Of a DNA stretch of 64,000 nt, positions 9,586-17,897 are shown in pieces. This DNA is from Pontibacter anaerobius. Lineage in GTDB: Bacteria; Bacteroidota; Bacteroidia; Cytophagales; Hymenobacteraceae. The DNA lies in assembly GCF_026241195.1 (NCBI RefSeq), contig NZ_JAPFQO010000001.1:496001-560000 (forward strand), written 5' to 3'. The translations under genes were made by a program, and so were the position numbers. The first letter of the stretch is position 1. Every line of letters begins with the position of its first letter. The notes under the pieces were generated by a model that did no database searches, had not been told where the DNA came from, and was given only the letters and a program-made list of their open reading frames with translations.

Positions 9586-9669
9586 GGGCGAAGTTTAAAT
9601 GCCGCAAAAGCTGCAAGATAACCAAAGGCAGCCAAGGGTAAAAATTATAGCGGTCTCTCCTAAAACACG

Positions 9670-9677
9670 TACCTTTG
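9670..9677 (+). promoter_or_regulatory. Predicted -7 promoter box for the sugar-isomerase gene
   Basis: TACCTTTG matches TAnnTTTG exactly. Transcription should begin near 9683-9685, which places the only usable start codon downstream, the TTG at 9701. Confidence 0.55.
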
Positions 9678-9700
9678 TAAGCGTACTAAAGTTTATACTT

Positions 9701-10114
9701 TTGCCAGCCACACCATACCTCATTCCGTTGCACCGCGCAGGTAGCCCTGAAATTGGCTACATCACCAGCACGCAGTTTGCCGAGAATATCCCCTTTGATA
9801 TAAAGCGGGTGTTCTGGACCCAAGCCACACCGCCGGAGGTTGAGCGCGGCCATCATGCCAATCTGGCTACGGAGGAGGTGCTGGTTGCCCTGAACGGAAG
9901 TATAAAAGTGATGACCGATACCGGCCGCGAGAAGCAGGAGTTTGACCTGACGCACCCGCAGCAGGGGCTCTACATACCGGCCATGTGCTGGACCGAGCTG
10001 CGCTTCTCGGAGGGTGCCACCGCCCTCTGCCTTACCTCCACCAACTTTAGCGAGGCTGACTATATTCGCGATTACAAACGGTTCCTGCAGCTGGCCGCGC
10101 ACATAGAGCTGTAA
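9701..10114 (+). CDS. FdtA/WxcM-like cupin (dTDP-4-keto-6-deoxyglucose 3,4-isomerase type)
   Basis: This is a small cupin-fold protein with the family start PYLIPLHRAGSPEIGYITST and the cupin strand RGHHANLATEEVLVAL. FdtA/QdtA-type enzymes shift the keto group of dTDP-4-keto-6-deoxyglucose from C4 to C3 before amination, which fits the aminotransferase gene that follows. The start is a decision: the open frame runs back to an ATG at 9599, but a promoter box at 9670-9677 lies inside it. The in-frame TTG at 9701 gives 137 residues, the usual family size. Non-enzymatic WxcM-like sugar-binding proteins are an alternative. Confidence 0.82.
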   Translation: MPATPYLIPLHRAGSPEIGYITSTQFAENIPFDIKRVFWTQATPPEVERGHHANLATEEVLVALNGSIKVMTDTGREKQEFDLTHPQQGLYIPAMCWTELRFSEGATALCLTSTNFSEADYIRDYKRFLQLAAHIEL

Positions 10115-10238
10115 AAGTATACTTGTTGATGGTTAATTGACGATTGCCTGAATCAGGATTTACGGATTGAATGAAGTATGGCAAGCCGGTCCCTAAAGTA
10201 AGATTTCTAACTTTCTAACGCCAAAACTCTCTAACTTT

Positions 10239-11351
10239 ATGCAGCCACTTCCATACTTCCAGTTCAGAGATTTTCCGGCAGGCCTGGAGGCGCAGGTGCA
10301 GCAGGCGCTGCTAGAAGCAGTGGCCGGCAAGCAATATGTGCTGGGACCACAGGTGCAGGCCTTTGAGCAGGAGTTTGCCACTTACCTGGGGGCAGGCGCA
10401 GCGGTAGGTGTAGGTAACGGTTACGATGCCTTGGTTATAGCCCTAAAAGCGTTGGGCGTTGGAGCCGGGGATGAGGTAGTGCTGCCGGTGCATACCTTTA
10501 TCGCCACGGTAAACGCGGTGCTGCAGGTGGGGGCAAAGCCCGTGTTGGCCGAGCCGGATAAGCATACCTACAACCTCACCGCCGAAACCGCTGCCCGTCA
10601 CATCAACCCAAAAACCAAAGCCATACTTGCCGTGCACCTCTACGGGCAGGTATGCCAGATGGAAGGGTTGCAGGGGTTGGCGCAATCACAAAGTATAAAA
10701 TTACTGGAGGATGCCGCCCAGGCACACGGGGCAAAGTATAAGGGCCAGCAAGCCGGAAGCTTTGGCGATGCCGCAGCCTTCAGCTTTTACCCCACCAAAA
10801 ACCTGGGTGCTTTAGGTGATGCCGGGGCTGTGGTTACTTCTGATGCTGACGTAAAAGCCTTTGCCAGAAAGTACAGGAATTATGGGGAATCTCAGAAGTA
10901 CACATCGGAGCAGGTAGGTATAAACTCGCGGTTAGATGAGTTGCATGCAGCTGTGCTTCGGGTGAAGCTTCAGCTCCTGGATGCCATGAACGCCGAACGC
11001 CAGCGTCTGGCGCAGGTGTACCTGCAAGCGCTGCAAAACACCGGTGACCTTATACTTCCGCAAACAGCACCTGACTGCGAACATGTCTACCACATCTTCA
11101 ATATTCGCACAAAGTATAGAAACGAGCTGCAGGCTTACCTGCAGGAGCAGGGGATAGGCACGGCTATTCATTACCCGGTGCCGGTACACCTGCAGCCAGC
11201 CTATACTTTCCTGGGCTACAAAGCCGGAGATTTCCCAGTAGCAGAAGAACTGGCCAGCACCAGCCTCAGCCTGCCGCTTTATCCTGGATTAACAGAGCCA
11301 GAGCAGCAGCGGGTAGTGGAGAAAGTAAAGGCGTTTTTCAGCAAGGTTTGA
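10239..11351 (+). CDS. DegT/DnrJ/EryC1/StrS sugar aminotransferase
   Basis: A PLP-dependent enzyme that transfers an amino group to a keto-sugar nucleotide. The 370-residue protein has the family motifs GNGYDAL (59-65), EDAAQAHGA (157-165, Asp158 contacting the PLP ring) and SFYPTKNLGALGDAG with the Schiff-base Lys187. It lies 124 bases behind the FdtA-like isomerase, matching the FdtA-FdtB order, so 3-amino-3,6-dideoxyhexose synthesis is inferred. No acetyltransferase for that sugar is adjacent. Its 3' side holds a long repeat element. Confidence 0.93.
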   Translation: MQPLPYFQFRDFPAGLEAQVQQALLEAVAGKQYVLGPQVQAFEQEFATYLGAGAAVGVGNGYDALVIALKALGVGAGDEVVLPVHTFIATVNAVLQVGAKPVLAEPDKHTYNLTAETAARHINPKTKAILAVHLYGQVCQMEGLQGLAQSQSIKLLEDAAQAHGAKYKGQQAGSFGDAAAFSFYPTKNLGALGDAGAVVTSDADVKAFARKYRNYGESQKYTSEQVGINSRLDELHAAVLRVKLQLLDAMNAERQRLAQVYLQALQNTGDLILPQTAPDCEHVYHIFNIRTKYRNELQAYLQEQGIGTAIHYPVPVHLQPAYTFLGYKAGDFPVAEELASTSLSLPLYPGLTEPEQQRVVEKVKAFFSKV

Positions 11352-11420
11352 TTGCTGATCTGCAGTGCCGGGTCCAATCACCCTTGCCCCCTTGCTGGAA
11401 GTTAAGAGTTTAGAACGATT

Positions 11421-11500
11421 AACCCACCCCATTCCCCTCCGAGGAGGGGAATGGCCACCTCTCCCCAACCCTCTCCTAAGAACAGGAGAGGGAGTCCGGT
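11421..11500. repeat. Two G/C-rich palindromes in an intergenic gap
   Basis: The 556-base gap 11352-11908 starts here. At 11431-11452 lies a hairpin with arms ATTCCCCTCC and GGAGGGGAAT. At 11469-11492 CCCTCTCCT pairs with AGGAGAGGG. Close relatives of both recur at 14090-14120, 15802-15879, 24865-24957 and 31170-31394, so they belong to an interspersed family. Confidence 0.75.
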
Positions 11501-11517
11501 TCAAGTGGTGTAGCAAT

Positions 11518-11725
11518 GGCTATCGAGAACTGATTCCAGTCCTTGGGTTGAGTGCCTTGTGAGATCCGGTGCCCGTAAGGGCATTGCGACCGAAGGGTAG
11601 CAAAGGAAGGGAACACAGCGCGATGCCCTTATTGAGGGCCCCTACCCCCAGGACGAGCCCTCCCGGGCCTGAGGGAGCCAAAGTAAGCTATGAAACTGTA
11701 GGTATGTAAGACTGAGGGTCAGCGG
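11518..11725 (+). repeat. Interspersed ~210-265 bp element, copy 1
   Basis: This shares ordered blocks with copies at 24591-24855 (minus) and 29361-29627 (plus): GGCTATCGA, CAGCGCGATGC, GAGGGCCCCTACCCCC, GAGGGAGCCAAAGTA and GTAAGACTGAGGG. It sits 3' of, and in the same orientation as, the aminotransferase gene. No protein is conserved between copies, so a structured RNA or a non-autonomous mobile repeat is likelier than a gene. Confidence 0.8.
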
Positions 11726-11773
11726 AAGCTAGTAAGTATAGCTTGTATCAGGTAGCGGAAAGCAGCGGCGATG

Positions 11774-11837
11774 AAAGTATAAACTGGCAATAAAAGTATA
11801 AACTGAAGAAGAATCGCTGCCATAAAAGTATAAACCG
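11774..11837 (+). repeat. Three near-direct repeats of AAAGTATAAACYG
   Basis: The word AAAGTATAAAC followed by TG or CG occurs at 11774, 11793 and 11825, the densest run of the over-represented AAGTATAA word in the window. It lies between the repeat element and the glycosyltransferase gene. Confidence 0.7.
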
Positions 11838-11908
11838 AGGATAAACAACCGCTTCAGTAGCAGGAACCAGTATAAAACATTTGCCTGCATAATTCCTTAT
11901 CTTCGCCC

Positions 11909-12850
11909 ATGCCCCAACCACTCGTCTCCATCATTTGCCTGTGCTATAACCACGAGCGCTGCCTGCGACCGGCGCTGGATTCGGTGCTGGCGCAGACATA
12001 CCCCAACCTGGAGGTTATCATTGTAGACGACTGCAGCACCGATAACAGCGTTGGCATCATCCGGGAGTATGTGCAGCGGCACCCGCAGCTGAAATTCATC
12101 AGCACGGGCAGAAACCTGGGCAACACCAAAGCCTTTAACATAGGCTGGCGCGCCAGCCACGGCCGGTTTATACTTGACTTCGCCACCGACGATGTGCTGC
12201 TGCCCGAGCGGGTGGCACAGCAGGTACAGCAGTTTGAAAAGCTCCCTCCAGACTATGGTGTGGTGTATTCTGATGCCGAGTATATCTCAGACGATTCGGA
12301 ACATTTATACTTGCACAGCCAGAAGTATAAAGCTGCACCGGATGGCGACGTTTTTGCCGAAGTGCTGGGGCGTTATTTTATCTGTCCGCCTACCATGCTT
12401 ATCCGCCGCGAGGTGTTTGAGGAGTTGCACGGTTATGATGAGGGATTGGCCTATGAGGATTTCGATTTCTGGATACGGTCAGCACGCAAGTATAAATACG
12501 CTTATTTACCTGAGGTAACGACCAAACGTAGGCTGCACAGCCGCTCTCTTTCAAGTACCTGGTATACGAAAGGCAACCAATTGTTAGCCTCTACTGTTGT
12601 AGTATGCAAGAGGGCCGCCAAAATGGTACGCACGGAGCAGGAACGCAACGCACTGGCCAGGCGGCTGAAGTATGAAGCGCGGCAAGCTTACCTCACCGGT
12701 AATTTTACGGAGGCGGAGCAGTTGCTGGAGCTACTGGAACAGACAACAGGCACACCTTTTTTGTACCGATTTATCCGGGAGTTAAACAGGCATGAAATTA
12801 ACTTGGGTTTCCTGCGGACGCTTAATAACTGGCTCCGGTACCGGCAGTAA
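11909..12850 (+). CDS. Family 2 glycosyltransferase
   Basis: A GT-A fold enzyme that adds a sugar from a nucleotide donor to an envelope glycan. In this 313-residue protein the N-terminal half (1-220) carries VSIICLCYNHERCLRPAL, the nucleotide-binding VDDCSTDNS and the metal-binding FATDDVLLPERV. The acceptor-side segment GYDEGLAYEDFDFWIR follows. The C-terminal ~80 residues are a helical extension. It follows the sugar-nucleotide genes at 9.7-11.3 kb by 557 bases of repeats, so joint function is possible but not an operon. Donor and acceptor are unknown. Confidence 0.93.
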   Translation: MPQPLVSIICLCYNHERCLRPALDSVLAQTYPNLEVIIVDDCSTDNSVGIIREYVQRHPQLKFISTGRNLGNTKAFNIGWRASHGRFILDFATDDVLLPERVAQQVQQFEKLPPDYGVVYSDAEYISDDSEHLYLHSQKYKAAPDGDVFAEVLGRYFICPPTMLIRREVFEELHGYDEGLAYEDFDFWIRSARKYKYAYLPEVTTKRRLHSRSLSSTWYTKGNQLLASTVVVCKRAAKMVRTEQERNALARRLKYEARQAYLTGNFTEAEQLLELLEQTTGTPFLYRFIRELNRHEINLGFLRTLNNWLRYRQ

Positions 12851-13010
12851 ATAGTACTGTTTTGTTTACCTACTCTCTTTTTATCCGTAAGCTAAAAAAT
12901 ACACCAGCTTTTTTAGGTTTAACGATAGTAGAACCCCTAAAATCATTTGAATAAGGTGTTTTTGTAGCTAATTTGTTACACATCAGGGGTACTATCAATA
13001 TTTTAATGGC

Positions 13011-13018
13011 TATATTTG
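13011..13018 (+). promoter_or_regulatory. Predicted -7 promoter box for the desaturase gene
   Basis: TATATTTG matches TAnnTTTG and ends 23 bases before the ATG at 13042. It lies inside the upstream extension of the reading frame and supports the later start. Confidence 0.5.
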
Positions 13019-13041
13019 GCATTCAATTAAACAACAGCAAC

Positions 13042-14022
13042 ATGATTACATCAGCACTCGCCTCCCGTGCAGAAGTTATAAAATGGATGGAAGACTTTGT
13101 GGGAGAAAAGATCTCCGAGTTTCTTAAAACAGTAGAAGATAGCTGGCAACCCGCAGACCTATTACCGGATGCTACCGTTGACAATTTCTTTGATGAAGTG
13201 AAGGAACTGCGTGAGCGTGCCCGCGACTTGAGCTACGACCTGCTGGCCGTGCTGGTAGGCGACACGATTACGGAGGAGGCGCTGCCTACGTACGAAAGCT
13301 GGCTGATGACCATCGAAGGCTTACCGAAGGATCCGCAGGGCCCCTGGATGAAGTGGAACCGTGCCTGGACCGCAGAGGAAAACCGCCATGGTGATGCCCT
13401 GAACCGTTACCTGTACCTGAGTGGCCGTATCAACATGCGTGAGATGGAGGCCTCAACGCAGTACCTGATCGCCGATGGTTTCGATCTGCAGACCGATGAT
13501 GATCCGTATCGCTCGTTTGTTTATACTTCGTTTCAGGAGACTGCCACTAATATATCGCACCGCCGTGTAGCACAAATCGCTAAAAAGCAGGGCGATAACC
13601 AACTGGCTAAGCTTTGCGGACACGTTGCCGCCGATGAGGCCCGCCACGCCAAAGCATACAAGGCCTTTGTGGGTAAGATATTTGAAGCCGACACCAACGA
13701 AATGATGCTGGCTTTCGAGGACATGATGCGTAAGAAGATCGTAATGCCGGCCCACTACATGCGTGAGTTAGGTGTGGACCTGGGTAAAACCTTCGGCCAC
13801 TTTACAGATGCCGCGCAGCGTATCGGTGTGTACACTTCCGCAGACTATACCGATATTCTGGAAGGACTGATCAAAGAATGGAAGATCGAAACCCTGACTG
13901 GTCTGGACGAAGCCGGTGAGCGCGCCCGCGACTATGTGATGGCCCTGCCAAATCGTTTGAAGCGTGTGGCAGATCGCATGAAGATACCAGAGCTAGAGTA
14001 TAAATTCCGCTGGATCGCGTAA
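13042..14022 (+). CDS. Acyl-[acyl-carrier-protein] desaturase
   Basis: A soluble di-iron enzyme that inserts a double bond into acyl-ACP chains, adjusting membrane fluidity. From ATG 13042 the protein has 326 residues. Iron-ligand motifs are visible: TEEALPTY (Glu79/80), EENRHGD (Glu113 and His116), FQETATN (Glu166) and DEARHAKAY (Glu199 and His202). Upstream in-frame ATGs at 12973 and 13006 are less likely because a promoter box covers 13011-13018. It is monocistronic, with a strong terminator behind it. Confidence 0.95.
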   Translation: MITSALASRAEVIKWMEDFVGEKISEFLKTVEDSWQPADLLPDATVDNFFDEVKELRERARDLSYDLLAVLVGDTITEEALPTYESWLMTIEGLPKDPQGPWMKWNRAWTAEENRHGDALNRYLYLSGRINMREMEASTQYLIADGFDLQTDDDPYRSFVYTSFQETATNISHRRVAQIAKKQGDNQLAKLCGHVAADEARHAKAYKAFVGKIFEADTNEMMLAFEDMMRKKIVMPAHYMRELGVDLGKTFGHFTDAAQRIGVYTSADYTDILEGLIKEWKIETLTGLDEAGERARDYVMALPNRLKRVADRMKIPELEYKFRWIA

Positions 14023-14047
14023 GCAGCAGGGAATAATGTATAAATGA

Positions 14048-14080
14048 AGGGCAGGTTGCAATAGCAGCCTGCCCTTTTTT
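14048..14080 (+). terminator. Rho-independent terminator of the desaturase gene
   Basis: AGGGCAGG pairs with CCTGCCCT around a 12-base loop, followed by seven T. It lies 26 bases after the stop codon. Confidence 0.85.
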
Positions 14081-14283
14081 GTTACCTTCCCCCGGCCCCT
14101 TCCTAAAAACAGGAAGGGGAGTTAAAAGATTTGGCATTAGCATCCACCTTATCTTGTCCCATATCTTTTGGATCTGGCCTCAACTTAGTGAAATTGTCCC
14201 CTTGAGGGGACCGTAGGGGTGTTTACACCTGAAGAATATGCCCTTGATGCCACTGCTGCCGTTTATACATCCCTATAGTCTTT

Positions 14284-14428
14284 TGCTCTTTCGGATTTGC
14301 AATCCGAAAGCATACTTATATTAGGATTTCTAATCCGGCATTATACTTTACAAGCTGCGCAATTAGCTAATAGTCGGGTTGCAAATCCTAGTAATAAGTG
14401 CTTCGGGATTACAAATCCCGAAGAGCAA
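14284..14428. repeat. REP-like cluster of four palindromes (REPIN-like)
   Basis: The gap 14023-14632 carries four hairpins with different stems but the same TT-nnn-AA core: CGGATTTGCAATCCG (14292-14306), GGATTTCTAATCC (14324-14336), CGGGTTGCAAATCC (14375-14388) and CGGGATTACAAATCCCG (14404-14420). The outer two are themselves inverted relatives (TGCTCTTTCGG against CCGAAGAGCA), as in a paired REP. The short open frame crossing it is not a gene. A C-rich palindrome of the 11469 type lies at 14094-14118. Confidence 0.75.
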
Positions 14429-14460
14429 ACGTCTTTTTATACTTGCAGCTGCAGAGATGT

Positions 14461-14484
14461 AGAGACGCAATATGTTGCGTCTTT
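14461..14484. repeat. GACGCAA/TTGCGTC hairpin repeat
   Basis: AGACGCAA pairs with TTGCGTCT around a four-base loop. The same design recurs at 25009-25028 (AGGCGCAA/TTGCGCCT) and 56423-56448. The rest of the gap up to 14632 shows only two AAGTATAAA words. Confidence 0.65.
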
Positions 14485-14632
14485 TCTTTCCCAAAAGTAC
14501 TCTTAAAGAAGTGTGCTTCCTGTTCTTAGGGCGTGAGCATCTTTTACAAGTATAAATCCCTCCTCCTCCGTATAACTCTTAATGCAAGAACATTAGATGG
14601 CGCTGCGTTGTTGAAGTATAAATAAGAAGATT

Positions 14633-15733
14633 ATGGCTTTAGGATATAGATTTACGGATTACGTACCTCCGCAAGATGATAAGCCGGGTTTTGAGTCGCT
14701 GCTGAAGATCTTTATGCAGTTGGTGACCATTACCTCCGGCGACGTGGGGGAGGCGCTGAACTGGCTCAGCTCGCTGGATAAGCAGTACAACCTGACCGGC
14801 GATGAGTACGGTATCGGCGATTTTATTGAGGACCTAAAAAAGAAAGGCTATCTGGATGAGAACCCGCAGGAGCGGGGCGCTTTCCAACTCACAGCTAAAA
14901 GCGAGCAAGGTATAAGAAGAAGTGCGCTGGAGGAGATTTTTGGGAAATTGAAGAAAGGCGGCAAGGGCAGCCACGCCACACCGCACACCGGCATCGGCGA
15001 AGAAGCCAGTACCGACCGCCGCGAGTACCAGTTTGGCGATGCGCTGGAGCAGATCTCCATGACCGACTCGCTGCGCAACGCCCAGATCAACCACGGCATC
15101 GGCGATCTGTGGCTGACCGAGCAGGACCTGGAGGTAACCGAAACCGAGCACAAAACGCAGGCTTCCACGGTGCTGATGATAGACATCTCCCACTCCATGA
15201 TCCTGTACGGCGAAGACCGCATCACCCCTGCAAAGAAAGTAGCCATGGCCCTGGCCGAGCTCATCAAGCAAAAATATCCCAAAGACACGCTGGATATACT
15301 GGTTTTCGGTAACGATGCCTGGCAGATAGAGGTGAAGGACTTGCCCTACTTAGAGGTAGGCCCATACCATACCAACACCGTGGCGGGACTGGAATTGGCC
15401 ATGGATCTGCTGCGCAAGCGAAAAACCCCGAACAAGCAGATCTTTATGATCACCGACGGGAAGCCTACCTGCTTGAAAGAGGGGCTGCGTTACTACAAAA
15501 ACAGTTTCGGACTGGACAGGAAGGTGGTGAATAAGACGCTTAACCTGGCAGCCCAGTGCCGCCGCCTCAGGATCCCGATTACCACGTTCATGATCGCATC
15601 CGACCCATACCTGCAGCAATTCGTAGATGAGTTCACGAAGGTAAACAACGGGCAGGCCTACTATAGCTCCTTGAAAGGTTTGGGGCACCTCGTGTTCAAA
15701 GACTACGGCCGCAACCGGAAGAAAAGTTTTTAA
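14633..15733 (+). CDS. VWA-domain protein (partner of a MoxR/Mg-chelatase-type AAA+ ATPase)
   Basis: The 366-residue protein has a helical N-terminal region (1-175) and a von Willebrand A domain (about 178-360). The metal-ion-dependent adhesion site DISHS is at 184-188. The region EYQFGDALEQISMTDSLRN precedes the domain, as in the DUF444/VWA proteins that pair with MoxR-type ATPases. Such pairs act as chaperones that mature or insert cofactors into client proteins. The AAA+ partner follows at 15953. A 33-bp perfect inverted repeat between them probably weakens or separates the transcripts. The client is unknown. Confidence 0.85.
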   Translation: MALGYRFTDYVPPQDDKPGFESLLKIFMQLVTITSGDVGEALNWLSSLDKQYNLTGDEYGIGDFIEDLKKKGYLDENPQERGAFQLTAKSEQGIRRSALEEIFGKLKKGGKGSHATPHTGIGEEASTDRREYQFGDALEQISMTDSLRNAQINHGIGDLWLTEQDLEVTETEHKTQASTVLMIDISHSMILYGEDRITPAKKVAMALAELIKQKYPKDTLDILVFGNDAWQIEVKDLPYLEVGPYHTNTVAGLELAMDLLRKRKTPNKQIFMITDGKPTCLKEGLRYYKNSFGLDRKVVNKTLNLAAQCRRLRIPITTFMIASDPYLQQFVDEFTKVNNGQAYYSSLKGLGHLVFKDYGRNRKKSF

Positions 15734-15738
15734 TGTAT

Positions 15739-15776
15739 CCAGACCTCACAGCGTCTTTGAGACCTGTGAGCGTCTT
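15739..15776 (+). repeat. Small interspersed hairpin, copy 1
   Basis: CTCACAG and CTGTGAG form the stem around CGTCTTTGAGAC. A near-identical copy in the opposite orientation is at 27264-27305 upstream of kdtA. Confidence 0.65.
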
Positions 15777-15801
15777 ACCAGCTACGAAGTAAAAGCGCGC
15801 G

Positions 15802-15879
15802 AAACCCACCCCTGCCCCTCCAAGGAGGGGAATTCTCTTGCATGAAAATTCCCCTCCTTGGAGGGGCAGGGGTGGGTTT
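15802..15879. repeat. Perfect 33-bp inverted repeat (two facing copies of a G/C-rich palindrome)
   Basis: Positions 15802-15834 are the exact reverse complement of 15847-15879, with a 12-base loop. Each arm is itself palindromic (CCCCTCCAAGGAGGGG). The arms match the ends of the element at 31170-31394 and the copy at 24907. It lies between the VWA and AAA+ genes and would fold as a very strong hairpin, perhaps a terminator or attenuator. Confidence 0.9.
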
Positions 15880-15952
15880 ACATATATAAGGCTACCAAAC
15901 AATTTAACAATTAATCCATTTTACAATCCAAGTGACATTCAACGATAAAAGA

Positions 15953-17476
15953 ATGAACTACCGAGACATACCAGCCGAAAACTTACTGAAGATAAAAACA
16001 CTGGGCCAGCTGAAGGCAGCCGGCTACGAACCGGAGTCGGTGAAGCAGGAGCTGCGCCGTAACCTGATTAAGAAGTTGCAGCAGAAGGAGGAGGTTTTCC
16101 CGGGCATTTGGGGCTACGAGGAAACCGTGATTCCAGACATGCAGCGGGCCATACTTTCGATGCACCACATAAACCTGTTGGGTTTGCGTGGGCAGGCCAA
16201 GACCCGCATCGCGCGCCAGATGATCGACCTGCTGGACGAGTACATTCCGGTGGTGCAGGGTTCTGAGCTGAACGACGACCCACTGCACCCGCTTTCCCGC
16301 TACGCCAAGGACATGGTGCACGAGCACGGCGACGATACGCCTATAACCTGGCTGCACCGCTCCGAGCGCTACACCGAGAAACTGGCCACGCCCGACGTGT
16401 CGGTTGCCGACCTGATTGGCGACGCTGACCCGATTAAGGCAGCCACCATGAAACTGCCTTATTCTGATGAGCGGGTGATTCACTTCGGGTTGATTCCGCG
16501 TTCGCACCGGGGCATTTTTGTGATCAACGAGCTGCCCGATCTGCAGGCCCGCATCCAGGTGGCGCTGTTCAACATTCTGCAGGAAGGCGATATCCAGATC
16601 CGTGGGTTTAAGGTGCGCATGCCGCTGGATATCCAGTTTGTGTTCACCGCAAATCCCGAGGACTACACCAACCGTGGCTCCATCGTGACGCCGCTCAAAG
16701 ACCGCATCGACTCGCAGATCATCACCCACTACCCGAAAACCATTGAAACCGGCAAGAAGATCACGCAACAGGAAGCCAGGGTGAAAGCGGGGCAGAGTGA
16801 GTTGGTGCAGACGAACGACCTCATAGGTGACCTAATTGAGCAGGTGGCTTTCGAGGCCCGTGAGAGTGAGTATGTGGATGCCAAAAGCGGCGTGTCGGCC
16901 CGACTGACAATCTCGGCATTCGAGAACCTGATGAGCGCCGCCGAGCGCCGTGCCCTGCTGAATGGCGAAAGCAAAACCTACATACGCGTGTCTGATTTCC
17001 TGAACACGATTCCGTCGGTAACAGGTAAAGTGGAGCTGGTGTATGAAGGCGAACAGGAGGGGGCCGGCCATGTGGCGCAGGTGCTGATGGGCAAGGCCAT
17101 CCGCACGCAGTTCCTGAACTACTTCCCCGACCCGGACAAGGCCAAGAAATCAAAAGAAGGGAATCCTTACAAGAAGATCACCGACTGGTTCGGCGATGGA
17201 AACACCGTGGATATCCTGAACGACGCCTCCGCAGACGAATATAAAAAGGTGCTGCAAAGTATACCCGGCCTCTCTGAGTTGGTGGAAAAGCAGCAAGACA
17301 AGTCCAAAGGAGACGAGAAGCTGTTTATGATGGAGTTTGCCCTGCACGGCCTGGCCGAACACAGCCAGCTTAGCAAAAACCGCCTCAGCACCGGCCTGCA
17401 GTTCAAAGACCTGCTCAGCGGTATGTTCTCGATGCCAAGTTTCGGGGAGGAAGACGACGAAGACGATCAGTTTTAA
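15953..17476 (+). CDS. MoxR/magnesium-chelatase subunit I-type AAA+ ATPase
   Basis: An AAA+ ATPase expected to act with the VWA protein upstream. From ATG 15953 it has 507 residues. The P-loop is GLRGQAKT (about 79-86). The Walker B region reads IFVINELPDL, with Asn where most ATPases have Asp. LFNILQEGDIQIRG and FTANPEDYTNRG (sensor region) are typical of the MgCh-I/MoxR class. The C-terminus is acidic (EEDDEDDQF). An in-frame GTG at 15932 would add seven residues; the ATG starting MNYRDIPAEN was preferred. Metal insertion or protein-maturation chaperoning is the family role; the client is unknown. Confidence 0.88.
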   Translation: MNYRDIPAENLLKIKTLGQLKAAGYEPESVKQELRRNLIKKLQQKEEVFPGIWGYEETVIPDMQRAILSMHHINLLGLRGQAKTRIARQMIDLLDEYIPVVQGSELNDDPLHPLSRYAKDMVHEHGDDTPITWLHRSERYTEKLATPDVSVADLIGDADPIKAATMKLPYSDERVIHFGLIPRSHRGIFVINELPDLQARIQVALFNILQEGDIQIRGFKVRMPLDIQFVFTANPEDYTNRGSIVTPLKDRIDSQIITHYPKTIETGKKITQQEARVKAGQSELVQTNDLIGDLIEQVAFEARESEYVDAKSGVSARLTISAFENLMSAAERRALLNGESKTYIRVSDFLNTIPSVTGKVELVYEGEQEGAGHVAQVLMGKAIRTQFLNYFPDPDKAKKSKEGNPYKKITDWFGDGNTVDILNDASADEYKKVLQSIPGLSELVEKQQDKSKGDEKLFMMEFALHGLAEHSQLSKNRLSTGLQFKDLLSGMFSMPSFGEEDDEDDQF

Positions 17477-17492
17477 AGTATAAAACCACATA

Positions 17493-17535
17493 AAACGATG
17501 CAGGCAGGAGTTAACAGCTCCTGCCTGCATCGTTT
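17493..17535. terminator. Bidirectional terminator between convergent genes
   Basis: AAACGATGCAGGCAGGAG (17493-17510) pairs perfectly with 17518-17535. The outer A/T pairs give a short T run in both directions. It overlaps the stop codon of the minus-strand gene. Confidence 0.75.
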
Positions 17536-17827
17536 ATACTTCCTCCAGAAGCGCGGCGGCTATACTTTCCCATTCCTGCTCCAAGGTAGTATCCGGTCTT
17601 TTTCTGCCCGCCCTGCGGTACCAGTAATCCGCGTTCCACGTGTCACCCTCCTGGCGGTGCAGGTAAGCGTGTATCCAGGCGGCATTCTGGTCCGGCAAGT
17701 CCTGAGTTAACTCATGCGCCTTTTCCCATTCTCCCTTCGCCTCGTGCCACAGCGCCTGCAGGTACACGTTGGCCTCCGGGGGAGGCGCGGGAGCGGAGAG
17801 GCTGGTTTTGAAGGCGGTGAGGTTCAT
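17534..17827 (-). CDS. Hypothetical small protein, TPR-like
   Basis: A 97-residue protein without signal peptide or membrane segment. It is rich in Trp and Ala (ALWHEAKGEWEKAHEL, AAWIHAYLHRQEGD, ADYWYRRAG). The paired-helix pattern looks like one to two tetratricopeptide repeats (residues ~20-75). Similar short 'sel1/TPR-like' proteins are common in Bacteroidota, but I know no function. Its stop lies in the shared terminator hairpin with the AAA+ gene. Confidence 0.75.
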   Translation of the reverse strand: MNLTAFKTSLSAPAPPPEANVYLQALWHEAKGEWEKAHELTQDLPDQNAAWIHAYLHRQEGDTWNADYWYRRAGRKRPDTTLEQEWESIAAALLEEV

Positions 17828-17897
17828 GGGGTTTGTGAGTTTGTTGTGGCAACAAGTGCTGTCGCAACGCTTGTTCAGTACTTATTCTGGCCGCTGG

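Noticed and set aside
11421..11500. G/C-rich palindromes as a terminator of the aminotransferase gene
   Set aside because: No T run follows either hairpin, and the same units occur in other gaps as repeats.
14297..14506. Open frame of 69 codons in the gap before the VWA gene
   Set aside because: It runs across a cluster of palindromic REP-like repeats, has no credible composition, and its codons change with the palindromes.
15932..15952. GTG at 15932 as start of the AAA+ gene
   Set aside because: The ATG at 15953 gives a natural N-terminus; the GTG adds only seven residues. It is not excluded.
15983..16768. Open frame of 261 codons antisense to the AAA+ gene
   Set aside because: It mirrors a well-supported ATPase in G/C-biased codons; no known family appears.
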